Shown here: positions 1 through 9,056 of the stretch, in pieces
Layout of the letters: each line of letters opens with the position of its first letter
How positions within the stretch are numbered: position 1 is the stretch's first letter
Origin: Anaerolineae bacterium
GTDB lineage: Bacteria; Chloroflexota; Anaerolineae; Aggregatilineales; Phototrophicaceae
Reading direction: 5' to 3'
DNA length: 64,000 bases
Assembly: GCA_022823945.1 (NCBI GenBank)
Contig: JAJEBK010000024.1
Span: 51,431-115,430 of the forward strand
Translations under genes and position numbers: made by a program
Notes under the pieces: generated by a model
The model's input: the letters and a program-made list of their open reading frames with translations, nothing else
Databases searched by the model: none
Told to the model about the DNA's origin: nothing

Positions 1-96
1 CTGAGCGATTCTATCTCTGTGAATCATTATTCGCGCATCGTGCAAATGAATACGCAGAATTCGATCTTCCGGGCGTGCTATGACCATCGTGACTGA
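1..96 (+). CDS. 3' end of an unidentified gene (partial)
   Basis: Frame 1 is open from the first base and closes with TGA at 94-96, giving a 31-residue tail (ending ...FRACYDHRD). The composition looks like ordinary protein, and the next gene starts 63 bases on in the same direction, so this is probably the C-terminus of a gene whose body lies left of the window. The tail is too short to assign a family; it could equally be a chance open stretch. Confidence 0.4.
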   Translation: MSDSISVNHYSRIVQMNTQNSIFRACYDHRD

Positions 97-159
97 TACA
101 GCCCTGTGCAAATTCTGCGCATCGGAGAGCGCCGAAGCCGATACGAGGCTGGCAGTGGC

Positions 160-1362
160 ATGAACGCGCCAAGCATAATCATCGTAGGTGGCGGCGTTAT
201 CGGCCTGAGTAGCGCCTATCAATTGGCGCGGCGCGGCGTCACCCGCGTAACCCTGCTGGAAAAAGACGCGGTAGGCGCTGGAGCAAGCTCGCGGGCCGGC
301 GGCATCATCACGGGACATCTCTGGAGCAAGACCGGCATTGAGGCGCGCAAAATTAGCCTGCGCCTCTACCAGGAGCTTTCCGAGCAGCTCCGTCCTTACG
401 GCTATCAGTACCAGGCGGCGGGCTGCTTAAATCTGTTTTCGCCAGAAGAATGGCTTGAGCGAAAGAAATTGCTGCCGCTCTACCGCGAATGCAAGCTGCC
501 TTACGAAATCCTGGACGCTGCTGAGATTCACAAGCGCTGGTCCTTGCTGACGCCCGCCGATGACATGACGGGCTTGTTCGATCCGCTCGGCGGCTACAGC
601 GAACCGGATGACTATATCCCGGCGCTGGCTCAGCATTGTCGCGCGCTGGGCGTCGACATCCGTGAAGGGGCAACGGTTACAGAATTTGTCAAGGAGCGTG
701 AACGGATCATTGGCCTCATCGCTGATGGAGAATTACTGGCAGCCGACCAGGTCATTTGCTGCGTGCACAGCTGGACCAATCGCCTGCTGGCGGAGGTCGG
801 GGTGCAGCTGCCAATGAAGTCTTTTGTGCATCAACGTTACTTGACTGCGCCACTGGAGAAAACGCCCCCGTTGCCGGCGGTGAATGCCAATCCCTATGAA
901 GTTTATCTGCGCCCCGCCAAAGACAATCGCATTCTGGTCGGAGGCGAAACTGCCGACCGTCCCGAGCAAGAGACGGCTGCGCTGGCATTTGACATGAACG
1001 AGCTGCGCGCGCCGAGAGGCTTCAGCAACAGCCTGCGCGGCAAGGTCCAATCGCTGATGCCCGCCATCGCGCAATATCCATTCCAGGAAGAACGGGTCGG
1101 GCTGATTGCTTTTAGCATGGATGGCGAACCAATCCTGGGGGTGGTGCCAGAAGCGCCGGGTCTCCTGGTGGGCACCGCCTTTCATTCGGGTGGTTTCGCC
1201 TACAATCCAGTCGCTGGCAAGCTGCTGGCGGACTTGGCGACCGAGGGAGAAACAGAACTGGATATCGTGGCTTTTTCGCCCGACCGCTTCAGTCCCACAG
1301 CGGCTGATGCGTATAGAAATACGAAGCTGCGCCAAAAACAGGCTTTTTCTCGCCGCCACTGA
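160..1362 (+). CDS. FAD-dependent oxidoreductase (D-amino-acid oxidase/glycine oxidase family)
   Basis: 400-residue flavoenzyme of the DAO family, expected to oxidise an amine or amino acid with FAD in the cytoplasm. The N-terminus (about residues 6-26) is a Rossmann dinucleotide site with GGGVIG at 10-15, followed by the family's Gly/Arg-rich FAD loop (GAGASSRAGGI). The C-terminus carries the second FAD contact region (GTAFHSGGFAYNPVAGK). I chose the ATG at 160, because an upstream GTG at 106 would add 18 non-family residues. It is the first gene of a tight same-strand run with an aldo/keto reductase and a PLP enzyme of the D-threonine-aldolase family, which suggests use of an unusual amino acid or amino sugar. 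The substrate cannot be read from sequence. Confidence 0.85.
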   Translation: MNAPSIIIVGGGVIGLSSAYQLARRGVTRVTLLEKDAVGAGASSRAGGIITGHLWSKTGIEARKISLRLYQELSEQLRPYGYQYQAAGCLNLFSPEEWLERKKLLPLYRECKLPYEILDAAEIHKRWSLLTPADDMTGLFDPLGGYSEPDDYIPALAQHCRALGVDIREGATVTEFVKERERIIGLIADGELLAADQVICCVHSWTNRLLAEVGVQLPMKSFVHQRYLTAPLEKTPPLPAVNANPYEVYLRPAKDNRILVGGETADRPEQETAALAFDMNELRAPRGFSNSLRGKVQSLMPAIAQYPFQEERVGLIAFSMDGEPILGVVPEAPGLLVGTAFHSGGFAYNPVAGKLLADLATEGETELDIVAFSPDRFSPTAADAYRNTKLRQKQAFSRRH

Positions 1363-1377
1363 CAGGGAGTTTTTTCG

Positions 1378-2331
1378 ATGCGATATCGCCAGCTGGGGAA
1401 TACGGATTTGCGCGTCTCGGAGCTGTCGCTGGGCACTGTTGCGCTGGGCATGCCCTATGGTCTGGACGCGGGGGGCGCAAACGGAGCAGCGCCACCGCCT
1501 GACAGCGAGTCGGTCGCGCTGATTCACCATGCCATCGACCAGGGCGTCAACTTTTTTGATACGGCGCGCGCATACGGTCGCAGCGAAGAATTGCTGGGCA
1601 AAGCGCTGCGGGGTCGTCGACAGTCGGTACTGGTGGCGACGAAAGTATCTTGCCTCGGTGAAGACGGAGCCGCCTTGCCCCGCCTCGACATGGCGGAACA
1701 AATGACGCGGTCCTTGCACACCAGCTTGCGTTTGCTCCGCACAGATTATGTCGATCTGTTGCTTTTGCACAGCGCCTCCCCCGAACTGCTCGAAAACAGC
1801 GATGCCGTCGCCCTGCTTAAGGATTTTCAAGCGCAGGGCAAAGCGCGCGCTATCGGTGCCTCGACCTATGGAATAGCGGCGCCGCGCAGCGCCATCGCGC
1901 AGAAGATAGATGCGCTGCAAGTCGCCTACAACATACTCGACCAGCGGCTGGCGACTGCGCTCTTTCCCTATGCCGAAGCTGCGGGTACGGGCATTATTGT
2001 GCGGTCGGTCTTCCTCAAGGGCGTCCTAAGCCCACGGGCAGACTACCTGCCGAAACATCTCGCGGCGCTACAAGATCATTCGCGCGCTGTCCAACAGGCA
2101 GCCGCCACGCTTTCGCCGCCACGAACGCGAGAAGCGGCCGCTCTGCAATTCGTCCTGGCGCATCAGTCGATCGCGACCGCATTGGTCGGCGTCCGCGACT
2201 TCGCCGAGCTGAAAACAAGCCTGGAAGCAGCGCGCGCGCCCCGCTGGAACGATGCGATTGCCGAGCGCTTTCGACGGCTGCGCTGTGATCAAACCGACTT
2301 GCTGGACCCGAGCGCATGGGGACTGCCATAA
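1378..2331 (+). CDS. Aldo/keto reductase family oxidoreductase
   Basis: 317-residue NAD(P)H-dependent aldo/keto reductase, a TIM-barrel enzyme that reduces aldehydes or ketones or oxidises sugars (L-fucose and D-threo-aldose dehydrogenases belong to this fold). The catalytic tetrad is visible: Asp61 and Tyr66 (FFDTARAYG), Lys89 (VATK) and His131 (LLLLHS). The start ATG follows a CAGGGAG ribosome site by 8 bases and lies 15 bases after the oxidoreductase stop, so the two are co-transcribed. An insertion after residue 25 (Gly/Ala/Pro-rich, about 15 residues) is longer than usual. A sugar-dehydrogenase role is an attractive guess given the sugar genes nearby but is not proven. Confidence 0.85.
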   Translation: MRYRQLGNTDLRVSELSLGTVALGMPYGLDAGGANGAAPPPDSESVALIHHAIDQGVNFFDTARAYGRSEELLGKALRGRRQSVLVATKVSCLGEDGAALPRLDMAEQMTRSLHTSLRLLRTDYVDLLLLHSASPELLENSDAVALLKDFQAQGKARAIGASTYGIAAPRSAIAQKIDALQVAYNILDQRLATALFPYAEAAGTGIIVRSVFLKGVLSPRADYLPKHLAALQDHSRAVQQAAATLSPPRTREAAALQFVLAHQSIATALVGVRDFAELKTSLEAARAPRWNDAIAERFRRLRCDQTDLLDPSAWGLP

Positions 2332-2378
2332 ATGGTGATGAAGCGAGCAAATTCCGTGACAGTAGCAGGAGCAACTGT

Positions 2379-3449
2379 ATGAGTGAAACGGGAAGAATGG
2401 TGGGCGATCTGGATACGCCGGCGCTTTGGGTAGACCTGGATATCCTGGAGCGAAATATCGCGGAATTGGCACAGCACTTCAGATCGGCAGGAGTACAATG
2501 GCGTCCCCATATCAAAGGGATTCGCGTGCCGGCCATCGCGCAGAAAGCCATAGACGCGGGTGCCATTGGCGTAACTTGCGCCACAATCCGCGAAGCCGAA
2601 TTGATGGCAGCGAGCGGTATAAAAGATTTATTGATTGCCAATGAAATCGTGGGCGAACGCAAGATTTCGCGGCTGGCCCAGCTCCGTCGCCGGGCGGATG
2701 TCAAGGTGATCGTCGACAATGCAGACAACGTCCGCGACCTGCGCGCTGCCGCGGACGAACAGGATCTGTGCTTCGGCATCTTGATTGATATCAACACGGG
2801 CATGAACCGCACCGGTCTGACGCCGGGACCTGCGGCCGTCGAGTTGGCGAAAGCGATCGACGAGAGTGAAGGGCTGCGCTTCTGCGGGCTGATGAGTTGG
2901 GAAGGGCACACGCTGGCGATCGCCAACCCCGAGGAGCGCGCCAGGGCTACCGCCGGCGCCATCAAACAACTGCTGGCGATGGCCAATGACTGTCGCGCGG
3001 CCGGGCTGGAAGTCGCTATCGTGAGTGGCGGTGGCAGCGGCACCTACAAGACGACGCCTTTCATGGCAGGCATGACGGAGATTCAAGCCGGCGGCGCTGT
3101 CTTCTGCGATGTCATTTATCAAAGTTGGGGCGTCGAAACCACACCTTGCCTTTTCGTCAAGACCATTGTCAGCAGCAGACCCGCGCCCGACCGCATTGTT
3201 ATCGATGCTGGTTTCAAGACCTTGCCGGTCTGGCACGCACAGCCCAGAGGCATCAACCTGGAAGCGGTCAAGAGCCATGTTACATCGGCGGAGCACGGCA
3301 TCCTCTCGCTCGAGCGAGCCAACGAGCGCGTCAAGGTGGGCGATTTGCTAGACTTTGTTGTCGGTTATACAGATAGCACGATCATCTTGCACCGCAAGCT
3401 GTACGGAATCCGCCAGGGCAGAGTTGAAGTCGTGTGGGATGTGCTGTAG
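2379..3449 (+). CDS. PLP-dependent D-threonine aldolase/D-serine dehydratase-like (alanine racemase N-terminal fold)
   Basis: 356-residue fold-III PLP enzyme. The opening DTPALWVDLDILERNI and the RPHIK segment with the presumed PLP lysine Lys46 are typical of the D-threonine aldolase/DSD1 family, as is GGGSGTY in the second half of the barrel. These enzymes cleave D-3-hydroxy amino acids or deaminate D-serine and use a metal bound near the C-terminus. Here the C-terminal GHCD-type metal motif reads G-Y330-T331-D332, so the usual histidine ligand seems replaced by tyrosine. I chose ATG 2379 because AGCAGGAG lies just upstream; the longer reading from 2316 overlaps the preceding gene. It is third in the operon and is followed 45 bases later by the ADP-ribosylglycohydrolase gene. 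Confidence 0.75.
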   Translation: MSETGRMVGDLDTPALWVDLDILERNIAELAQHFRSAGVQWRPHIKGIRVPAIAQKAIDAGAIGVTCATIREAELMAASGIKDLLIANEIVGERKISRLAQLRRRADVKVIVDNADNVRDLRAAADEQDLCFGILIDINTGMNRTGLTPGPAAVELAKAIDESEGLRFCGLMSWEGHTLAIANPEERARATAGAIKQLLAMANDCRAAGLEVAIVSGGGSGTYKTTPFMAGMTEIQAGGAVFCDVIYQSWGVETTPCLFVKTIVSSRPAPDRIVIDAGFKTLPVWHAQPRGINLEAVKSHVTSAEHGILSLERANERVKVGDLLDFVVGYTDSTIILHRKLYGIRQGRVEVVWDVL

Positions 3450-3494
3450 AAGGGCAGAACCCGGCGCAGCGACAGAACCGATGGAGGTTCTATC

Positions 3495-5666
3495 ATGACA
3501 TTTCCCCCCAACTACACCGAACGAGTGTATGCCGGAGTCCTCGGCAAGATCATCGCCGTCTATCTGGGCCGCCCGATTGAAGGCTGGTCGTATGAGATGA
3601 TCACCGAGCGCTTTGGCGAGATCAATTATTATGTGCATGAGGCGCTTGATGTGCCGCTCATCGTGACCGATGACGATCTCAGTGGGACCTTTACTTTCGT
3701 GCGCGCCATGCCGGACTATGGCAACAGCCTGGATCTATCGCCGGCGCAAATCGGCCAGACCTGGCTCAATTACATCGTCGAAGGCAAGACCATTTTGTGG
3801 TGGGGCGGGATCGGCGATGTAACAGAACATACCGCCTATCTTCGGCTGAAGAACGGCATCCAGCCTCCCCAAAGCGGCTCGATTGAACTCAACGGCGCCA
3901 TCATGGCTGAGCAGATTGGCTCGCAGATTTTCATCGATAGCTGGGGCATGATCGCGCCCGGCGATCCCGAACTCGCGGCTGATCTGGCGCGGCGGGCGGC
4001 TTGCGTCAGCCACGACGGCGAAGCCATCTATGGCGCGCAGGTGGTTGCCGCCTTGGTCGCCCAAGCCTTTGTCGAAAAAGACATCAATACATTGATCGGC
4101 GCCGCCGTGTCCTTGATCCCCGCCGATTCAATCACCTGCCGGATGATTCAGCATGTGCGCGACTGGCACGCCCGGCAGCCAGACTGGCGGGAGACGCTGG
4201 CGCAGATCGACAATGAATATAGCCGTGAACATTTTCCCGGCAATTGCCATATCGTGCCCAACCATGCCCGGATTATCCTTGCCCTGCTCTATGGCGATGA
4301 TGATTTTCAAAAAACGATGATGGTCGTGAATACCTCTGGTTTTGACACGGACTGCAACTCCGGCAATGTTGGCTCTATCATGGGAATTAAAAATGGCTTG
4401 GCTGGGCTCGACGCGGGACCCGACTGGCGCGGTCCCGTGGCAGACCGCTTGTATCTGCCGACGGCGGATGGTGGCAGCAGCATCAGCGATGCAGTTAGCG
4501 AAACCTACAAACTGGTCAATATCGGGCGGGGAATGCAGGGATTGGAGCCGCTTCGCCCGAAAAACGGGGCGCGCTATCATTTCAGCCTGGATGGGTCCGT
4601 ACAGGGTTTTGAGTCAGAAGCCGAGCCCGAATCAAAGAATGCGGCGATCATCGAAAATGCGCCTGGACAGGGCAAAGACGGCGGCCGCTCGTTGGCGATT
4701 CGCTTTCGGCGGCTGGCGACGGGGCGCATTGCCCGAGTGGCCACGATCACCTTTATCCCCTCGAAGCAAATTGCCGATTATTTTGACGAGCGCGGTTATC
4801 GCTTGCTGGCGTCGCCGACTTTGTATCCCGGGCAGTTGGTCCGCGCAAGCCTCGTGGCTGATGCAGCGAATGCCGATGCAGTGACGCTGCGACTCTACGC
4901 ACGACATTACAACGAGGATGATGCGCTGGAGATCATCGGCAGCGAGTTCATACAAGTTGCTCCTGGCGAAGAAACCAGGCTGTCGTGGCGCGTACCAGAG
5001 ACCGGCAATCAACCCATTGCCTGCATCGGAGTCGAGATACGGGCTGAGAATGGTGCCAGCGGCTCCATCTACCTGGATTGGCTCACTTGGGACGGCGCTC
5101 CCAACATGCAGCTCAACCGACCCGCTATCAGTCAAGCGGGGCAAGAAAAACGCAAGCGACCAAAATTCTGGAAGAAGGCTTGGATTTATGCGCTGGATTC
5201 CAGCGAACGTTTCGATTCCTGGGACTATTGGCCACAAGCCTACCGGCTGATCCAGAATGAAGGCCGAGGGCTGCTGATCCAAGGGACGCGCGACTGGACC
5301 AACTATCAATTTGCCGCCACAGCCAGACCGCGTGTCTGTGAACTCGGGGGCATCGCTGTTCGTGTACAGGGGCTGCAACGGTACTATGCGCTGTTGCTCG
5401 ATCAAGAAAAGGCGCGCATCGTTCGCGTTTTGGACGGCGAAACGATCCTGGCGCAAACCGACACGGGCTGGTCTGTAGAAAAAGACTACGAGCTCAAATT
5501 GACAGTCGAAGGCAACAGGTTGACCGCCTATGTCAATGGCGAGCACCTGCTGACAACACAAGATACAGACCGTGCTTTGACCGGCGGTGGGATTGCGCTC
5601 ATCGCGCAAGCAGGTCTCATTTTTTTTGACGATGTTTCCGTCAAGCCAGCCCGAGCAATGTCATAG
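3495..5666 (+). CDS. ADP-ribosylglycohydrolase-fold protein fused to C-terminal beta-sandwich domains
   Basis: 723 residues with a GGAGG site before the ATG. Residues 8-345 match the ADP-ribosylglycohydrolase (DraG) fold: an N-terminal metal triad at Asp59-Asp60-Asp61, HDGEAIYGA at 173-181, and DTDCNSGN at 284-291, the usual C-terminal metal site. Residues about 355-540 look like a beta-sandwich, possibly carbohydrate-binding, and about 550-720 resemble the LamG/3-keto-disaccharide-hydrolase (DUF1080-like) fold (YYALLLD, AYVNGEHLL). DraG enzymes hydrolyse ribosyl-glycosidic bonds. Fusion to sugar-binding-type domains inside a catabolic operon suggests a small-molecule or glycan substrate rather than ADP-ribosylated protein, but that is inference. 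No signal peptide is visible. It ends convergently, overlapping the GH32 gene by 6 bases. Confidence 0.75.
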   Translation: MTFPPNYTERVYAGVLGKIIAVYLGRPIEGWSYEMITERFGEINYYVHEALDVPLIVTDDDLSGTFTFVRAMPDYGNSLDLSPAQIGQTWLNYIVEGKTILWWGGIGDVTEHTAYLRLKNGIQPPQSGSIELNGAIMAEQIGSQIFIDSWGMIAPGDPELAADLARRAACVSHDGEAIYGAQVVAALVAQAFVEKDINTLIGAAVSLIPADSITCRMIQHVRDWHARQPDWRETLAQIDNEYSREHFPGNCHIVPNHARIILALLYGDDDFQKTMMVVNTSGFDTDCNSGNVGSIMGIKNGLAGLDAGPDWRGPVADRLYLPTADGGSSISDAVSETYKLVNIGRGMQGLEPLRPKNGARYHFSLDGSVQGFESEAEPESKNAAIIENAPGQGKDGGRSLAIRFRRLATGRIARVATITFIPSKQIADYFDERGYRLLASPTLYPGQLVRASLVADAANADAVTLRLYARHYNEDDALEIIGSEFIQVAPGEETRLSWRVPETGNQPIACIGVEIRAENGASGSIYLDWLTWDGAPNMQLNRPAISQAGQEKRKRPKFWKKAWIYALDSSERFDSWDYWPQAYRLIQNEGRGLLIQGTRDWTNYQFAATARPRVCELGGIAVRVQGLQRYYALLLDQEKARIVRVLDGETILAQTDTGWSVEKDYELKLTVEGNRLTAYVNGEHLLTTQDTDRALTGGGIALIAQAGLIFFDDVSVKPARAMS

Positions 5667-7097
5667 ATTCCAGATAGAGCGCATTTGCCAGACGGACAGG
5701 GTAGTGACCTGGCCATTCCCGAACAAGCGCAGGCCCCGGCTGTCGGAGCGCGTCGGGTAGATGCGGCTGCAAATGCTTGTCCGACCATTGGCGATAATCT
5801 CCAAAACCGAGCCGTCAAGCAAGATGCGCAGCTGCAAACATTCATTGGGCGCGAGTTCGTGCGGCGCTTCGTTGGCAAAGGTTTCCAATCCCTGTCCCAG
5901 GCTCGATCGCTCGCGGTTCACGCGCAGGAGTTTTGTCTCTGGATTGAAGCTGACGCGCGTTTCTTCGCTGCCATCGGGTAAACAGGCGAGCGCCAGACCC
6001 ACTGTGCCTTGCGGATTGAATTCCACTTCTATGTCCAGCGCCAAGCCTTGGATCGCGAGATGATGGTCATCCCCAGTCAGCCGGATATCGCTGAACTGCG
6101 CGCGCGGACCACGAAGTCGAGCAAGCTCCGGCACGGGTGTCATGTGCAGCTGTCCATCGCGCAGGCTCAATTCGCGAGGGATAGAATGGCAGCCGGCCCA
6201 GCCAGCGGCGACATGCGCTTCTTCGCTGCGGCCCTCGCGCAGCCATCCCCAGAGCAAGCGGCGGCCCCGCGCGTCTTCCATCGTAAAGGGCGCGTAAAAA
6301 TAGGCGTGGTCCAAGATTCCGCTGGTCTCTGGCACAAATTGCTGATCGGCATAGTCGCCAATGAAATAGAAAACAGTAAAGGGTATTCTGCGGCCCTTGC
6401 CAGCCACGATCAGCACCCACTTGTCCCCCAGCGGGAAGAAGCTGGGGCATTCCCAGACGCAGCCATCTTTCGCATAGTTGCCAGTTAAAAGAGGGTGCAA
6501 GAATTCCCACTCGTACAGGTCGGACGAACGATATAGGAAAACCGAACCGCCAACCGATTGAATGCGCGAAGCCAGCAACATATACCAGGTATCGCCTTCG
6601 CGCCATATCATCGGGTCGCGCAAATCATAGGACTGGTTCGATATAGCCGGTATTTCGCTCAAGATCGGGTTGCCGCTGTGCTTCTTCCAACTGAGCAAAT
6701 CATCCTGGCTGGTGGCGATGCACTGCGATTGCTGACCATAGCCTTGGGGACCAACGCCAGTATAAACAGCCGTCGGCACTCCATCTTTGTTCACCACACA
6801 GCCAGACCAGCAGCCAGTTGCATCGGGTCCGCCGGGGCTTGGGGAAAGCGCGACGGGCAGATCCTGCCAGTGAACCGCATCTTCGCTCACGGCATGTCCC
6901 CAATAGGCGAGGCCAAAGCGGGGGCTTTCGGGATGATATTGGTAAAAGAGGTGAAACTTTCCGTCCCAGTGAATCACGCCGTTGGGGTCGTTCATCCAGC
7001 TATCGGGCGCAATAAAATGAAAAGTTGGCCGATGGAAATCGTCCGCCAGGCTGCGGCGTTGCTCGGCAAATTCAGGATTGCTTGCAGCCACTACCAT
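5661..7097 (-). CDS. Glycoside hydrolase family 32 (sucrose/fructan hydrolase)
   Basis: 478-residue GH32 enzyme that releases fructose from sucrose, inulin or levan. All three catalytic blocks are present: WMNDPNG with nucleophile Asp37, RDP with Asp161, and WECP with acid/base Glu216. The five-blade propeller is followed by the C-terminal beta-sandwich (about 330-478, including LDGSVLEIIANGR). There is no signal peptide, so it acts on imported sugar. The ATG at 7097 has an AAGGAG site. It is the last gene of the minus-strand ABC operon (binding protein, two permeases, GH32), separated from the permease stop by only 10 bases, which points to fructo-oligosaccharides or sucrose as the cargo of that importer. 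Confidence 0.93.
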   Translation of the reverse strand: MVVAASNPEFAEQRRSLADDFHRPTFHFIAPDSWMNDPNGVIHWDGKFHLFYQYHPESPRFGLAYWGHAVSEDAVHWQDLPVALSPSPGGPDATGCWSGCVVNKDGVPTAVYTGVGPQGYGQQSQCIATSQDDLLSWKKHSGNPILSEIPAISNQSYDLRDPMIWREGDTWYMLLASRIQSVGGSVFLYRSSDLYEWEFLHPLLTGNYAKDGCVWECPSFFPLGDKWVLIVAGKGRRIPFTVFYFIGDYADQQFVPETSGILDHAYFYAPFTMEDARGRRLLWGWLREGRSEEAHVAAGWAGCHSIPRELSLRDGQLHMTPVPELARLRGPRAQFSDIRLTGDDHHLAIQGLALDIEVEFNPQGTVGLALACLPDGSEETRVSFNPETKLLRVNRERSSLGQGLETFANEAPHELAPNECLQLRILLDGSVLEIIANGRTSICSRIYPTRSDSRGLRLFGNGQVTTLSVWQMRSIWNL

Positions 7098-7107
7098 GCC
7101 ACGCTCC

Positions 7108-8019
7108 TTACCCTTTTAAGCCCACAGAGGCGATGCCGCCGATGAGCTGCTCTTGCGCGAAGAAGAAAACCAGGACAGGCGGAATCATCATTACCAGGTT
7201 GGCCGCCATTAGCAGATTTGTGTTGGGGCTATAGCGAGTGGCGAAGTTGGCCAAGCCGATTGCGATGGTAAACTGATCCGTGTTGTTCAGATAAATGAGC
7301 GGTCCCAGCAAATCGCCCCAGGAGCTGAGGAACATGAAGACCACCACCACCGCCAGCACAGGCCGGCACAAAGGCAAAATGATGAATCGAAAGATGCCAA
7401 AATATCCGCAGCCATCAATCTTGGCGGCTTCATCCAAATCCCGGGGGAAGGTGCGCATATATTGACGAATCAAAAAGATGAAGAATGCGTTGCCTGCAAA
7501 TGACGGCACAATCAAAGGCAAATAGGTCCCGTACCAGCCGAGCTCAAGAAAGAGCAAAAACTGTGGAATCATCTGTGATTGCCAGGGAATGAGCATGGTG
7601 ATGATCAAGACATTGAACAGAAAGCCGCTGCCGCGGAAGCGCAATCGGGCGAATGCGTAAGCCACCAGGGTGCAGGAGAAAATCGTGCCGACGACATTGC
7701 CGCCAAAAATAAACAGGGTGTTCAAGGTAAAGCGCAGGAAAGGGCGTACGGGATTCAACAAGGCGTTTTCGAAGTTGCGCCATTCGAAGTGCTCGGTGGG
7801 AAACCAGTGCGGTGGAATGTTATAGAAGGGAACATTGTCCGGCTTGAGCGCCGCGGTCAACATCCAGGAAACCGGCAGCAACACAAAGCCGCACAAGGCG
7901 ATGAGAATCAGATAGAGCGCCAGCAAGCGCAGGAATTTGCGCGTCCGCGGGATGATGTCATCGTGCAGCCGCCGCCCGGGTGACATGTGAGATCGATGGA
8001 AAGCTGGATTGCTTTGCAA
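7108..8019 (-). CDS. Carbohydrate ABC transporter permease, MalG type
   Basis: 303-residue inner-membrane permease of the CUT1 family with six predicted helices. The first begins around residue 28 (LRLLALYLILIALCGFVLLPV), and the cytoplasmic EAA loop lies near residue 205 (DLDEAAKIDGCGYF followed by ILPL), where the ATPase docks. It forms a heterodimer with the MalF-type permease encoded immediately upstream, 2 bases away. The downstream GH32 gene suggests sucrose or fructan transport. No ATP-binding subunit is encoded in the operon, so a shared MsmK/UgpC-like ATPase elsewhere is expected. Confidence 0.93.
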   Translation of the reverse strand: MQSNPAFHRSHMSPGRRLHDDIIPRTRKFLRLLALYLILIALCGFVLLPVSWMLTAALKPDNVPFYNIPPHWFPTEHFEWRNFENALLNPVRPFLRFTLNTLFIFGGNVVGTIFSCTLVAYAFARLRFRGSGFLFNVLIITMLIPWQSQMIPQFLLFLELGWYGTYLPLIVPSFAGNAFFIFLIRQYMRTFPRDLDEAAKIDGCGYFGIFRFIILPLCRPVLAVVVVFMFLSSWGDLLGPLIYLNNTDQFTIAIGLANFATRYSPNTNLLMAANLVMMIPPVLVFFFAQEQLIGGIASVGLKG

Positions 8020-8021
8020 AA

Positions 8022-8978
8022 TTAAGATTTACCTTCTTCGCTCTCGTAGTACACCCAGCGTTCAGAAGTGCGAAATGTGATCAAAATGACAATAGTCGCA
8101 ATGAGCACCAATACCCATGACAGCGCCGAGGCATACCCAAAGCGACCGTTTTGGAAACCTTCTTCATATACATTGAGCAGGTAGAATTGGAGCGCGCTTG
8201 CCCGTGTCCCGCCTCTTCCAGCCAGGACATAAGCCACATCAAAAACCTGGAAAGCGCCGACCAGCCCTGTAATCAGTTGGAAAAAGATGCTTGGCGTCAG
8301 CAAAGGCAGCGTCACGAAGCGGAATTTTTGTGAGGATTTGGCGCCGTCAATCGTTGCCGCTTCATAGAGGTGGGGCGGGATATTCTGTAATCCAGCCAAG
8401 TAGATGATCACGCCGCCGCCAACCCCCCAGATACCCATCAAAATAACCGCCGGGATCGCCCAGTCGCGGCTGGCCAGCCAGCGGGGCGGCTGCACAACGC
8501 CAACCGTCGTCAAGACCTGATTGACCACGCCGACATCGGGATTCAGCAGAATTGACCACAAGACGGCGACTGCTGTGCCAGCGATTACGGAGGGCATGAA
8601 CAGCACCGTGCGGAAAAAGTACATGCCGCGGATTCGCTGATTAAGCAGCAAGGCGAGCGAGAGACTCACCACCGTATAAACGGGCAGCGACAAGATGACG
8701 AAGCGAAATGTCACCCGCAGCGAGTTGTAAAAGTCGCGGTCGGAGAACATCTTCTCATAATTCTTCAACCCGACCCACTTCGGTGGCGTGAGCAGGTTCC
8801 AGTCCGTCATGCTGATGAACAAAGAGGCGATGATCGGACCGATGATGAAGACAACCAAGCCGATAAGCCAGGGCAGCAGGAAGAGATAAGCCGCGCGTTC
8901 TTCGCGCTTTTCCATTATCCCCAGCTTGCGCTTGCCATGGCTTCGGCCTCTAAGGCGAGACCACTGCATCGCTTGCAT
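8022..8978 (-). CDS. Carbohydrate ABC transporter permease, MalF type
   Basis: 318-residue CUT1-family permease, six helices, first at about residues 31-50 (LFLLPWLIGLVVFIIGPIIA). The EAA-type loop lies near residue 225 (LYEAATIDGAKSSQKFRFVTLPLL). Two starts are possible: the ATG at 8978, giving a basic 21-residue tail as is common in this family, or the internal ATG at 8915. Neither has a strong ribosome site. It partners the MalG-type permease just downstream. A stable stem-loop separates it from the upstream binding-protein gene. Confidence 0.92.
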   Translation of the reverse strand: MQAMQWSRLRGRSHGKRKLGIMEKREERAAYLFLLPWLIGLVVFIIGPIIASLFISMTDWNLLTPPKWVGLKNYEKMFSDRDFYNSLRVTFRFVILSLPVYTVVSLSLALLLNQRIRGMYFFRTVLFMPSVIAGTAVAVLWSILLNPDVGVVNQVLTTVGVVQPPRWLASRDWAIPAVILMGIWGVGGGVIIYLAGLQNIPPHLYEAATIDGAKSSQKFRFVTLPLLTPSIFFQLITGLVGAFQVFDVAYVLAGRGGTRASALQFYLLNVYEEGFQNGRFGYASALSWVLVLIATIVILITFRTSERWVYYESEEGKS

Positions 8979-8996
8979 TCGCTATCGTCCATGTAT

Positions 8997-9030
8997 GGCG
9001 CTGCCGGACAAAGGGCTGTCCCACAGCGCC
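8997..9030 (-). promoter_or_regulatory. Intercistronic stem-loop between binding-protein and permease genes
   Basis: Perfect 7-bp arms (GGCGCTG at 8997-9003 and CAGCGCC at 9024-9030) enclose a second nested pairing (GGACA with TGTCC). There is no T-run on the minus strand, so it is less likely a simple terminator than an mRNA-stabilising or attenuating hairpin. Such an element would keep the binding protein in excess over the permeases, as known for malE-malF. Confidence 0.55.
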
Positions 9031-9056
9031 AGTTATTCTGTTCTTCGAGGCACCGT

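Noticed and set aside
733..1920. Long minus-strand reading frame across the flavoenzyme and aldo/keto reductase genes
   Set aside because: It is antisense to two clear enzymes, has Arg/Gln/His-rich shadow composition and no domain.
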